Source: Marinihelvus fidelis (GTDB lineage: Bacteria; Pseudomonadota; Gammaproteobacteria; Xanthomonadales; SZUA-36). Taken from it: a stretch of 64,000 nucleotides of DNA. Each line of letters opens with the position of its first letter. Position 1 is the first letter of the stretch. Below the pieces are notes generated by a model. The model worked only from the letters and a program-made list of their open reading frames with translations, was not told the DNA's origin and made no database searches. Location: NCBI RefSeq assembly GCF_008725655.1, contig NZ_VYXP01000001.1:276120-340119 (forward strand), read 5' to 3'. The translations under genes and the position numbers were made by a program. Shown here piece after piece: positions 26,904-35,389 of this stretch.

Positions 26904-27437
26904 ATGCAAAGACGAGATCTTCTCAAAGCCATGCTGGCCGGTACCACCGGCGTGGCCGTGGCCGGCCTGCATCGCGCCGTGCTGGCCGATGCCGACTTCG
27001 ACGCGGCCCCGGCACACCCCTTCCTGGACGCGCGACAGAAACGCGCCATCAAGGCCCTGTCGGAACTCATCATTCCGCGCACGGATACGCCCGGCGCCAT
27101 CGATGCCGGCGTGCCGGCCTTCGTGGCGCTGATGTTGTCCGACTGGTATTCGGAAGACGAGCGCGCGCCGGTCATTGACGGCCTGGCGTCACTCGACCAG
27201 GCTTGCAACGACCAGTGGGGCATGGATTTTGCCGACTGCAGCACGGCCCAGCAGACCGAAGTTTTTGCCGCAACCGAGGGCAGTGAGTTCTTCAAGCTGT
27301 TCCGCCAACTGGTGGTGATGGGCTACACGACCTCCGAGGCCGGCCTGAAAACGCTGGCCGACTTCAATCCCATGCCCGGCACCTACCGGGGCGACGTGCC
27401 CGTGGCCGAGTTGCCGCGACAGGTGGTGATGCAATGA
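26904..27437 (+). CDS. Gluconate 2-dehydrogenase subunit 3-like protein (Tat-exported small subunit)
   Basis: A 177-residue partner subunit of membrane sugar dehydrogenases. The N-terminus [12 protein letters not shown] is a twin-arginine signal, cleaved about LADAD. The core matches the family: [32 protein letters not shown] in consecutive blocks, then [19 protein letters not shown]. The small subunit is thought to be folded with the FAD subunit and carry it through the Tat system, since the large subunit has no signal of its own. The gene overlaps the GMC gene by 4 bases (ATGA). Neither a cytochrome subunit nor another electron acceptor is encoded beside it. Confidence 0.9.
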   Translation: MQRRDLLKAMLAGTTGVAVAGLHRAVLADADFDAAPAHPFLDARQKRAIKALSELIIPRTDTPGAIDAGVPAFVALMLSDWYSEDERAPVIDGLASLDQACNDQWGMDFADCSTAQQTEVFAATEGSEFFKLFRQLVVMGYTTSEAGLKTLADFNPMPGTYRGDVPVAELPRQVVMQ

Positions 27438-29122
27438 GCGCCCAATTCGACGCCATCGTGATCGGCTCCGGCATGACCGGCGGCTGGGCCGCCCGCGAAC
27501 TCACCCGCCGCGGCCTGAAGACCCTGGTGCTGGAGCGTGGTCGCGAGATCGAACACATCAAGGATTACCAGGGCGAGCACAAGGGCCCGTGGGACTACAC
27601 GTTCCGCGGCAAGATTCCGCCAGACGAGGCGAAGAACGATTACTTCATCCAGAGCAAGTTCGGCTGGTGCAGCGACTTCAACAAGCAGTTCTGGAACAAC
27701 GACCGGCTGAACCCCTACGTCTACGACGAGGACAAGCCCTTCAACTGGGTGCACACCGACGTGCTGGCCGGGCGCAGCATGGTCTGGGGCCGCCAGGTGT
27801 ACCGCTGGAGTGACCTGGATTTCGAGGCCAACAAGCGCGACGGCCATGGCATCGACTGGCCGATCCGCTATGCCGATATCGAGCCGTGGTACGACTATGT
27901 GGAGAACCACATCGGCATCAGCGGCGAAAAGCTGGGCCTGCCGTACCTGCCGGACGGGCAGTTCCAGAAGCCGATGGAGCTGAACGTGGTGGAGAAACAC
28001 GTCCGACGCACCATCCAGGACCAGTTCCCCGGTCGCGATATGACCGTGGGGCGCGTGGCCATCCTGACAGAGCCCCATAACGGCCGCGGGCCGTGCCACT
28101 ACTGCGGGCCGTGCGAGCGTGGCTGTTCGGTCAGTGCCTACTTCAGCGCGCTGACGGTCACGCTGCCCGACGCCAAGCAGACCGGCAACCTGACCCTCCG
28201 CACCGACGCGGTGGTGGAAGGCCTGGACGTGGACCCGGCAAGCGGCCGCATCACCGGCGTGCGCGTGATCGACGCGAAGGACAAATCACGCGAGACCTAC
28301 AGCGCAAAGCTGGTATTCCTGTGCGCGTCGACCATCGGCAGCACGCAGGTGCTGATGAATTCGGCCACAGACGCCCACCCCAACGGCCTGGCCAATGGCA
28401 GCGGCGTGCTGGGCAAATACATGATGGACCACACCTTCGGCACCGGCATCACCGGCATCATGCACGGCTTCGATGACCGTACGACTTACGGTTTCCGCCC
28501 GAACGGCATCTACGTGCCGCGTTTCCGCAACCTGGACGGCCAGGACGACCCCGGCTTCCTGCGCGGCTACGGCTTCCAGGGTGGCGCGGTGCGCGAAGGC
28601 ATCGTGCAGAACGCCGAGCAGCTGACCGGCTTCGGCCCGGACTTCAAGAAGCAGCTGGGCAGTTATGGCCGCTGGCGCATGAGCTACTACGGCTTTGGCG
28701 AGATCCTGCCGTACGCCGACAACCGGATGATGCTGGACCCGGTGAAGAAGGACCGTTTCGGCATCCCACAGGTGCGTTTCGACACCCATTACCACGACAA
28801 CGAGAAGCGCATGATCGACGACATGCTGGTCGAGGGCGAGGCCATGCTGAAGGCGGCCGGCGCTACCGACATCGTCAAGTGGCCGGGTGGCATGACCATG
28901 GGCAGCGGCGTGCATGAAATGGGCACGGCGCGCATGGGCCATGACCCTTCGGAGTCGGTGCTGAACGGCTGGAACCAGGCCCACGAAGTCCCCAACCTGT
29001 TCGTGACCGACGGCGCCTGCATGACCTCGGGCTCATGCGTCAACCCGTCGATCACCTACATGGCACTCACGGCCCGTGCGGCCAACTACGCGGCCGACCG
29101 GCTGGCGGAGGGCGCGTTATGA
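27434..29122 (+). CDS. GMC-family FAD oxidoreductase (putative glycoside 3-dehydrogenase)
   Basis: A 562-residue flavoprotein. The FAD dinucleotide site is [19 protein letters not shown] with LVLERG (about 8-35). A cysteine cluster [16 protein letters not shown] (about 218-233) fits the Cys motif of the gluconate/glucoside dehydrogenase branch. The C-terminal GMC block has [13 protein letters not shown] and [27 protein letters not shown] (in parts), including the catalytic His/Asn region. Together with the small Tat subunit and a DUF1080 hydrolase it fits dehydrogenases that oxidise glycosides at C-3, as known for the Halomonas/Agrobacterium glucoside 3-dehydrogenases. Gluconate or another polyol is the alternative substrate. 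Overlaps both neighbours by 4 bases, so the three are coupled. Confidence 0.85.
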   Translation: MSAQFDAIVIGSGMTGGWAARELTRRGLKTLVLERGREIEHIKDYQGEHKGPWDYTFRGKIPPDEAKNDYFIQSKFGWCSDFNKQFWNNDRLNPYVYDEDKPFNWVHTDVLAGRSMVWGRQVYRWSDLDFEANKRDGHGIDWPIRYADIEPWYDYVENHIGISGEKLGLPYLPDGQFQKPMELNVVEKHVRRTIQDQFPGRDMTVGRVAILTEPHNGRGPCHYCGPCERGCSVSAYFSALTVTLPDAKQTGNLTLRTDAVVEGLDVDPASGRITGVRVIDAKDKSRETYSAKLVFLCASTIGSTQVLMNSATDAHPNGLANGSGVLGKYMMDHTFGTGITGIMHGFDDRTTYGFRPNGIYVPRFRNLDGQDDPGFLRGYGFQGGAVREGIVQNAEQLTGFGPDFKKQLGSYGRWRMSYYGFGEILPYADNRMMLDPVKKDRFGIPQVRFDTHYHDNEKRMIDDMLVEGEAMLKAAGATDIVKWPGGMTMGSGVHEMGTARMGHDPSESVLNGWNQAHEVPNLFVTDGACMTSGSCVNPSITYMALTARAANYAADRLAEGAL

Positions 29123-29874
29123 AAATGAAGTTGGCGATTTCCCTGACCGGCAGTGTCCTGCTGCTGGCCTCGACCCTGGCCTGGTGCCAGGACATGGCCC
29201 CCGAGGAAACCGAGGTTTGGGAGCCGGAGCCACCCGTGGTGACCCCAGGCGATGCCGGCGCACCGCCTTCCGATGCCATTGTGCTGTTTGACGGAAGTTC
29301 GCTGGACGCCTGGACCCAGGGCGGCAACGAAGCGCCCACCTGGACCCTGTCCGGCGGCGCCATGACCGTCAACGGTGAACACGGTGGCAAAGGCAACATC
29401 CAGACGAAACAGGGTTTCGGCGATGTGCAGTTGCACATCGAGTGGCGGACATCACCCGAGGATCGCGATGACGGCCAGGGCCGCGGCAACAGCGGCATCT
29501 TCCTGATGGGGCTGTACGAAGTCCAGGTGCTGGACTCGTTCGAGAACCGGACCTACTCCAACGGCCAGGCCACCAGTGTCTACAAGCAGCACATCCCGCT
29601 GGCGAACGCGATGCGGCCGCCGGGAGAATGGCAGGTGTACGACATCATTTTCCGCGCGCCGGCGTTTTCAACCGACGGCGAACTCGAGTCTGCGGCCACC
29701 GTGACCGTCATTCACAACGGCGTGCTGGTGCAGGATCACGTGGAGATCCGCGGGCCCACCGTGTATATCGGCGAGCCCGCGTACCAGCCGCATGAAGACC
29801 GTCTGCCGCTGGCCCTTCAGGACCACGGCGATATGGTCAGCTATCGCAACATCTGGTTGCGCGAGCTGGAATGA
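29119..29874 (+). CDS. DUF1080 protein (3-keto-disaccharide hydrolase family)
   Basis: A 251-residue exported protein. The signal peptide ends near LAWCQ. The body is a concanavalin-like beta sandwich of the DUF1080 family: IVLFDGSSLDAWTQGG, then FGDVQLHIEWRTSPEDRDDG, GNSGIFLMGLYEVQVLDSF and the closing RNIWLREL. Family members have been shown or proposed to cleave or hydrate 3-keto-glycosides. Placed directly behind a GMC dehydrogenase (ATGA overlap) it completes an oxidise-then-cleave route in the periplasm. GGAGGG precedes the start inside the upstream gene. Confidence 0.87.
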   Translation: MKMKLAISLTGSVLLLASTLAWCQDMAPEETEVWEPEPPVVTPGDAGAPPSDAIVLFDGSSLDAWTQGGNEAPTWTLSGGAMTVNGEHGGKGNIQTKQGFGDVQLHIEWRTSPEDRDDGQGRGNSGIFLMGLYEVQVLDSFENRTYSNGQATSVYKQHIPLANAMRPPGEWQVYDIIFRAPAFSTDGELESAATVTVIHNGVLVQDHVEIRGPTVYIGEPAYQPHEDRLPLALQDHGDMVSYRNIWLRELE

Positions 29875-29879
29875 CCCCG

Positions 29880-30062
29880 TCAGCCGCCGACCCGGCGTGA
29901 ACGCAGGAACGGGTTGCGGTAGTCCCGTTTGTCAGCGCTGGACTCACACGTCGTGTCCGCGTGGGTCGTTGCCGATGTGTCCGTGCTGGCACCGTGATAC
30001 GAACAGCCGGTTCCGTGGGCGACGATGACGCACAGCCCGAATATTTTCAGGGAAGTTTTCAT
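29880..30062 (-). CDS. Small exported peptide, possible lipoprotein
   Basis: A 60-residue open frame with a signal-like N-terminus MKTSLKIFGLCVIVAHGTGC; the last cysteine could be lipid-modified, although the residues before it are not an ideal lipobox. AGGA stands 8 bases before the ATG on the minus strand. The mature part is short, polar and Ser/Thr/Asp-rich and ends in an Arg-rich tail. It is convergent with the DUF1080 gene, with 5 bases between the stops. I do not recognise it; it could be a chance frame. Confidence 0.45.
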   Translation of the reverse strand: MKTSLKIFGLCVIVAHGTGCSYHGASTDTSATTHADTTCESSADKRDYRNPFLRSRRVGG

Positions 30063-30124
30063 GGTTAATGTCCTGGTAATGTTTTCAACGAGATGCATTC
30101 TGCTCGTGCGCCGTTTGACCGACC

Positions 30125-30134
30125 GTAGCGCTAC
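30125..30134 (+). promoter_or_regulatory. Possible LacI-type operator before the GH88/GH105-type gene
   Basis: GTAGCGCTAC is a perfect 10-bp palindrome, and the symmetry extends one step further outward to 12 of 14 bases (30123-30136). It shares the TAGCGCTA core with the site at 18091-18104. It lies about 14 bases before the TTG start at 30149. Confidence 0.45.
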
Positions 30135-30148
30135 CGTGGCAACGCCCG

Positions 30149-31225
30149 TTGAAATTCCACGTTCGGGGCAAAGCGTTGTTCCAGGGTGTAATGCTGGCGG
30201 TCGGGCTGTCGGGCGGGGGATTTGCCGGGCCGGCTCTTGCGTCGGACCCGGCAGACATTGGCGAGTTGCTCAGCCGCAACCTGTTGGCCCGCGACTACAT
30301 GTTCTACGGCGATGAAGCATTGCATTACGCCGAGGCTGCGGCGGCCGTAGGCGCCTTGCGTTACGCGGATATTGCCGATGACGCGGATCTTGAGCAGGCG
30401 CTGGTTGATCGCTACGCGCCGTTGCTGGATAACAACAGCGAACTGGTCAGTCGCCGGGCGCACGTGGATATGAGTGTGCTTGGCATCGTGCCGTTGCAGA
30501 TCGCCATCCAGACGCGGTCGGAGCCCCACCTGGTGCAGGGCCTGACCTTCGCGGATCGCCAGTGGGCCAACCCCCTTGAAGACGGCCTGACCGCGGAAAC
30601 CCGCTGGTGGATCGACGACCTCTACATGGTCGGCATGCTGCAGATCCAGGCGTATCGCGCGACGGGCGAACCGAAATATGCCGACCGGGCCGCGCTGCAG
30701 TTGTCCGCTTACCTGCCCAGGCTGCAGCATGACAGCGGCCTGTTCTGGCACAGCCCGGATGTCCCGATCTTCTGGGGGCGTGGTAACGGCTGGGTCGCCG
30801 TGGTGATGGCCGAGGTGCTGGCTGCATTGCCCGCCGACCACCCGCTGCGCCCGGAGATCCTCGTTCGGTACCGGAAAATGATGAATGCGCTGCTGCCTTA
30901 CCAGGATGAAAACGGCATGTGGCGGCAGGTTGTCGATGAACCCGGGTTCTGGCCGGAAACATCGGGCACGGCCATGTTCGCCTATGCGATGGCGACCGGT
31001 ATTGATTCCGGCCTGCTCGATTCGGCAACGTTCGAACCCGTCGTCAAGGCGGCGTGGAGTGGCCTCTCCGGCTACATCGACGCCGATGGCAACGTGGGGG
31101 AAGTCTGCGTGGGCACCGCCAAGAACAATGACCTGCAGTTCTACATGGATCGGCCGCGCGTGTCCGGTGATATGCACGGACAGGCGCCCGTGCTATGGCT
31201 TGCCGTGGCGCTCGACGCTCCCTGA
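30149..31225 (+). CDS. Exported glycoside hydrolase, GH88/GH105 type (unsaturated glycuronyl hydrolase-like)
   Basis: A 358-residue alpha/alpha-barrel enzyme. The chosen TTG start gives a full signal peptide (MKFHVRGKALFQGVMLAVGL..., cleavage about ALAS); an ATG 14 codons later would leave no positive N-region. The family region TRWWIDDLYMVGMLQIQAY carries the aspartate that protonates the unsaturated sugar in YteR-like enzymes. WGRGNGWVAVVMAEVLAALP is the next conserved block, and the C-terminal part has ETSGTAMFAYAMATGI. Such enzymes remove the 4,5-unsaturated uronic acid left by polysaccharide lyases, which fits a beta-helix lyase-like protein elsewhere in the window. Substrate is unproven. 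Confidence 0.82.
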   Translation: MKFHVRGKALFQGVMLAVGLSGGGFAGPALASDPADIGELLSRNLLARDYMFYGDEALHYAEAAAAVGALRYADIADDADLEQALVDRYAPLLDNNSELVSRRAHVDMSVLGIVPLQIAIQTRSEPHLVQGLTFADRQWANPLEDGLTAETRWWIDDLYMVGMLQIQAYRATGEPKYADRAALQLSAYLPRLQHDSGLFWHSPDVPIFWGRGNGWVAVVMAEVLAALPADHPLRPEILVRYRKMMNALLPYQDENGMWRQVVDEPGFWPETSGTAMFAYAMATGIDSGLLDSATFEPVVKAAWSGLSGYIDADGNVGEVCVGTAKNNDLQFYMDRPRVSGDMHGQAPVLWLAVALDAP

Positions 31226-31273
31226 CGGGCCCTTACCCTTGTAATCCACGGTCGTTGGTTCCATGCAATAGGG

Positions 31274-32398
31274 ATGCAGGAACAATCCGAATCGACAAGT
31301 GCGGTGACCGGTTTCTTTGACCGGTCGGTTGAATTCTTCCAGCGCCACGGTCACGAGGACTGGCTTCTGGCGGCCGGTGTTGCCGTCGCGACCTGGCTGG
31401 TACTGCGAGGCATCCTGTGGGTGCTCAACCGCTACCTTTCCAGGGTGGCGGACAAGACGTCGACGCGCTGGGACGACAATTTTGTTGCCGCGCTGAAGAA
31501 AACCCGTTTCTGGTTCCTGGTGATTATTGCGACCTGGACAGGGTCACTGACGATGGCGCTGGCCGAAGGCCCGCGTTCGGTGATTAACACGCTGTTGGTG
31601 CTTGCCCTGATTATCCAGGGCGGTTTCTGGATCAACAGCATGCTGAAGGCCGAGGTTAAACGTCACCGGGCCTATGCGCGGGAGAACAACCCCGGCTCGG
31701 TGTCGACGATCTCCATGGTCGGCTTCGTGGTCCAGCTGGTGCTGTGGTCGACCGTGGTGCTGCTGTTGCTGGACAACCTGGGTGTCGATATCACGGCACT
31801 CGTGGCCGGGCTTGGCATTGGTGGTGTCGCCGTGGCGCTGGCCGTGCAGAATATCCTGGGTGACCTGTTCGCGTCGCTTTCCATCGTTATCGACAAGCCG
31901 TTTGTCGTCGATGATTTCCTGGTGGTCGGCGACTTCCTGGGCAGCGTCGAACACATCGGCCTGAAGACCACACGGCTGCGCAGCCTGTCCGGCGAACAGC
32001 TGGTTTTTTCCAACAATGACCTGCTGACCAGCCGCATTCGCAACTATGGCCGGATGGCCGAGCGTCGCGTGGTGTTCAGCCTGGGCGTGACGTACCAGAC
32101 GCCGATCGAGAAGCTCAAACTGATCCCGAATATCGTCAGGGAAGCGGTCGAAGCGGAAGACAACACCCGCTTCGACCGGTCCCATTTCATGAAATACGCC
32201 GACTTCTCGCTTAATTACGAGTCGGTGTTCTATGTCGGCTCGCCGGACTACAACATCTACATGGACATCCAGCAGGCGATCTTCTTCCGTATCCACGAAC
32301 GGTTTGCCGAAGAGGGCATCGAGTTCGCATACCCGACGCAGACCCTCTATGTCAGCCGGGAAGACGGCGAACGCGAGGGCGATCAGTCGGCGTCATAG
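31274..32398 (+). CDS. MscS-family mechanosensitive channel
   Basis: A 374-residue membrane protein. Four or so helices (about 34-53, 78-98, 105-120, 148-170) precede the pore-lining segment GLGIGGVAVALAVQNILGDLFASLSI, the Gly/Ala-packed TM3 of MscS. The cytoplasmic beta domain follows (DKPFVVDDFLVVGDFLGSVEHIGL, then SNNDLLTSRIRNYGRM) and then the alpha/beta end. Such channels release solutes on hypo-osmotic shock. The start is the ATG at 31274, with a weak upstream site; there is no other start that keeps the first helix. It overlaps the convergent amidohydrolase by 16 bases. Confidence 0.93.
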   Translation: MQEQSESTSAVTGFFDRSVEFFQRHGHEDWLLAAGVAVATWLVLRGILWVLNRYLSRVADKTSTRWDDNFVAALKKTRFWFLVIIATWTGSLTMALAEGPRSVINTLLVLALIIQGGFWINSMLKAEVKRHRAYARENNPGSVSTISMVGFVVQLVLWSTVVLLLLDNLGVDITALVAGLGIGGVAVALAVQNILGDLFASLSIVIDKPFVVDDFLVVGDFLGSVEHIGLKTTRLRSLSGEQLVFSNNDLLTSRIRNYGRMAERRVVFSLGVTYQTPIEKLKLIPNIVREAVEAEDNTRFDRSHFMKYADFSLNYESVFYVGSPDYNIYMDIQQAIFFRIHERFAEEGIEFAYPTQTLYVSREDGEREGDQSAS

Positions 32399-34113
32399 CC
32401 CGGGCCGCGAATGAACCGCCCCGGGGTTGCGCCGGTGTGCTCGCCGTCGCGCAGTACCGGAACACCGTTGACGAGCACATCGCGAACGCCGGTGGCGTAC
32501 TGCTGCGGCTCGGCGAACGTGGCGTGGTCGGCGATGGTGGCCGGGTCGAACACCACGATGTCGGCAAAGTAGCCTTCTTCCAGCGCGCCGCGGTCGGTGA
32601 TCTTCAGGTTGGCGGCGGGGAAGGTCGTCAGGCGGCGGATGGCCTCGGGTAGCGTGATGACCTGTTCTTCGCGCACATACTTGCCCAGCAGCCGGGCCAC
32701 GTTGCCATAAGCGCGCGGGTGCGTGCTGGACAGCAGGAACACGCCTTCAGGCGCGCTGGACTCGGCGTCTGAACCGAAGGCCATCCAGGGCAGGGCGATC
32801 TTCTTCTTAACGTTCTCTTCCGACATGATGAAGTACACCGTGCCGACGCGGCTCTCGTCCTCGATGACCAGGTCCATCATGGTGTCGATGGGGTCGGTGC
32901 CGCGCATTTGCGCCACTTCTGCCAGTGTCTTGCCGGTCAGCGGCTTCAGTTCCGGGTTCTTGAAGCCGATCAGGATCAGGCCCTCGGCGCCGCCGGCGGC
33001 CAGGTACAGGTTTTCCCACTCGTCGCTGGGTGTGGTGATTTCCTCGTGCATCTTCGCGCGGATTTCCGGGTCTTTCAGGCGCTCGATCCATTGCGCGTCG
33101 CCGCCTTCCTGCACCCAGGGCGGCATCGAGGCGTCCAGCCCGGTGGCGCCGGCGGTGTAGTTGTACATGTCGGCGGTGATGTCCAGGCCCTCTGCGCGGG
33201 CGGCCTCGATCATATTGATGGCCTGGTCCATCTTGGCGTGGTTATCGATGCCCGCCGCCTTCAGGTGGTAGACCTCGGCGCCCAAACCGGCCTCGCGGCT
33301 GATGGTGATCAGCTCTTCGAGTGCTTCCAGGAACTTGGCGCCTTCGCTGCGCATGTGCGAGATGTAGCGGCCGCCGTACTCGGCGGCGACTTCGCTGAGC
33401 GCGATCAGTTCGGCGGTATCGGCGTAGAAGGCCGGCGCGTAGATCAGCGATGAGCCGACGCCCATGGCGCCTTCTTCCATCGCGTCGCGCACCAGCTGGC
33501 GCATGCGGTCGAGCTCTTCGGGCGTCGGTGCGCGGTCCTCGTAGCCCAGTTCGTGAATGCGGATGGTGGTGGCGCCCACAAACGAGGCCACGTTGGGCGA
33601 GATGCCTTTCTCTTCCAGGAACTCAAAGTAACCGCCGAACGTGGTCCAGGGGATGTCGTACTTGATGTCCCATTGCTGCTTCAGGGCCTCTTCGCGCATC
33701 GATTCGTTGATGGGGCCCATGGTCCAGCCCTCGCCCATCACCTCCAGGGTCACGCCCTGGCGGATGTCGCTCTGCGACTTGCCATCCTCGATCAGCGACT
33801 CGGTGGCCCAGCTGAGCATGTTGATGAAGCCGGGCGCGACGGCCAGGCCGGTGGCGTCGATGGTGGATTCCGCGCTGCCCAGGTCGCTGCCTATGGCGAC
33901 GATGCGGTCGCCTTCAACCGCGATATCCGCGCTGTAGGGTTCACCGCCGTGACCGTCGTACACGGTGCCGCCGGAGATTAGCAGGTCAAACTGTGGCGGC
34001 GCAGGGGTTGCAGCCTGCTCGACAGGCTCTTGCTTGCCGCAAGCGGCCAGGGCGAACAGCGATACGGCGACCAGTGATGACAACAGCGGCAGTTGGCGGG
34101 GGGTGTGCGGCAC
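32383..34113 (-). CDS. Exported amidohydrolase, D-aminoacylase-like, with altered metal site
   Basis: A 576-residue lipoprotein of the N-acyl-D-amino-acid deacylase branch of amidohydrolases. The lipobox is ALAAC. Family marks are DLLISGGTVYDGHGGEPYSADIAVEG at the N-terminus and the late GALEEGYFADIVVFDP. The usual metal motif after PGFI (HxH) is absent: here it reads APGFINMLSWATESL. Later candidate ligands persist, such as YISHMRSEG and EVYHLKAAG. Either a different metal arrangement or a different reaction is likely. A GTG start at 34113 has AAGGA 8 bases upstream; an ATG at 34146 (MSHHNHHKER) is the alternative and would lengthen the signal N-region. Confidence 0.85.
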   Translation of the reverse strand: MPHTPRQLPLLSSLVAVSLFALAACGKQEPVEQAATPAPPQFDLLISGGTVYDGHGGEPYSADIAVEGDRIVAIGSDLGSAESTIDATGLAVAPGFINMLSWATESLIEDGKSQSDIRQGVTLEVMGEGWTMGPINESMREEALKQQWDIKYDIPWTTFGGYFEFLEEKGISPNVASFVGATTIRIHELGYEDRAPTPEELDRMRQLVRDAMEEGAMGVGSSLIYAPAFYADTAELIALSEVAAEYGGRYISHMRSEGAKFLEALEELITISREAGLGAEVYHLKAAGIDNHAKMDQAINMIEAARAEGLDITADMYNYTAGATGLDASMPPWVQEGGDAQWIERLKDPEIRAKMHEEITTPSDEWENLYLAAGGAEGLILIGFKNPELKPLTGKTLAEVAQMRGTDPIDTMMDLVIEDESRVGTVYFIMSEENVKKKIALPWMAFGSDAESSAPEGVFLLSSTHPRAYGNVARLLGKYVREEQVITLPEAIRRLTTFPAANLKITDRGALEEGYFADIVVFDPATIADHATFAEPQQYATGVRDVLVNGVPVLRDGEHTGATPGRFIRGPGYDAD

Positions 34114-34216
34114 GGAACGTTCCTTGTGATGGTTGTGATGACTCATTGTAAGCACACTCTCCCGCGCCACGCGCTTTTCATCTATGGTGACGGCAGTGAA
34201 ATGACAGGAGTGCGAG

Positions 34217-35317
34217 ATGAATCCGATGGGTCGACGTTTTCTGGCCTGCGTTGCCCTGACGTTGTGCCTGCTGGCACCGGTCGTGGCACAGGCACGTGAT
34301 CTGTCCCACACCGCCCGTGCGGAGGCCGTCGCCAGTGCGTTTTTTGAGCAATCGGGCTCGCCGGGGTTGGCGGTATCCGTGGGCCTGAACGGCCAGCTGG
34401 CCTGGTCCGCCGGCTATGGCATGGCCGACCTGGAGCAGGGTGTTTCGGTGGACCCGGCGACGACGAAGTTTCGTATTGGCAGCGTCATCAAGCCGATGAC
34501 CGCGGTAGCCATCGCCCAGCTGGTCGAGGCCGGTAAGATCGACCTGGACGCGCCGGTGCAGGCGTATGTGCCGGCCTTCCCGCTGAAATCCGCGCCCGTG
34601 ACCACGCGCGGCCTGCTGGCCCACCTGGCGGGCATTCGCCATTACGCCGGCGACGAGTTCATGCTTCGTGAGCGCTACGACACCGTGGATGCCGGGCTGG
34701 CGATCTTCATGAATGATCCTTTGGTCAACGCGCCGGGCAGCGCCTACGTGTACTCGTCCTACGGCTACAACCTGCTGGGCGCGGTCATCGAGGGCGCGTC
34801 CGGGCAGGACTACCTCGCCTACATGCGTGACCACGTGACCGGGCCCATGGGCATGAACGATACGGAGCCGGACTGGTTGGCACCGATTATTGCCGGCCGT
34901 GGCCGTTACTACGTCCAGCGGGACGGTGAAATCTTCAACGCGCCGGAGGTCGACAACAGCTACAAGTGGGCCAGCGGCGGTTATGTCGGCACCAGCGAAG
35001 ACCTGGTTCGCTTTGGCCTGGCCATGCTCCACCGGCCCGGATTGAGCGAGCAGACGCTGGACACATTCTGGACCGAGCAGTCGACGACCGGCGGCGAGCC
35101 CACGGGCTATGGCCTGGGCTGGCGGGTAACCCGAGATGACGCCGGGACACTCTGGATCGGCCACGGCGGCGGTTCCGTGGGCGGCACGACCACGTTCTGG
35201 TTCCAGCCTGAAACCGGGTTCGTGCTCGCGGCCATCAGCAACCTGTCGCAGTTCGACTTTGGCACCTTGCCGGCCGAGCTGTCCGCCGCCTTCACGGAGA
35301 CCATGCCGGATCCTTGA
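34217..35317 (+). CDS. Exported serine hydrolase, beta-lactamase/LACTB family
   Basis: A 366-residue exported enzyme of the class C beta-lactamase/D-peptidase-like superfamily. The signal peptide is cleaved near AQARD. The nucleophile motif is S89-V-I-K92, the tyrosine motif is YSS (Y179, where many relatives have YxN) in VYSSYGYNLLG, and the third motif is HGGGSVGG in place of KTG. This pattern is common in esterases and peptidases of the group rather than true beta-lactamases. AGGAGTGCGAG lies before the ATG (tgacaggagtgcgag). It stands 72 bases before the lipid cluster on the same strand, but probably belongs to a separate unit. Confidence 0.9.
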   Translation: MNPMGRRFLACVALTLCLLAPVVAQARDLSHTARAEAVASAFFEQSGSPGLAVSVGLNGQLAWSAGYGMADLEQGVSVDPATTKFRIGSVIKPMTAVAIAQLVEAGKIDLDAPVQAYVPAFPLKSAPVTTRGLLAHLAGIRHYAGDEFMLRERYDTVDAGLAIFMNDPLVNAPGSAYVYSSYGYNLLGAVIEGASGQDYLAYMRDHVTGPMGMNDTEPDWLAPIIAGRGRYYVQRDGEIFNAPEVDNSYKWASGGYVGTSEDLVRFGLAMLHRPGLSEQTLDTFWTEQSTTGGEPTGYGLGWRVTRDDAGTLWIGHGGGSVGGTTTFWFQPETGFVLAAISNLSQFDFGTLPAELSAAFTETMPDP

Positions 35318-35389
35318 CGCCCCGTTCACAACGGCGCGGGTAACGTCGTCACCTGGATAAGGCGCCTGCCGCGCCCCGGAGACAACGAC

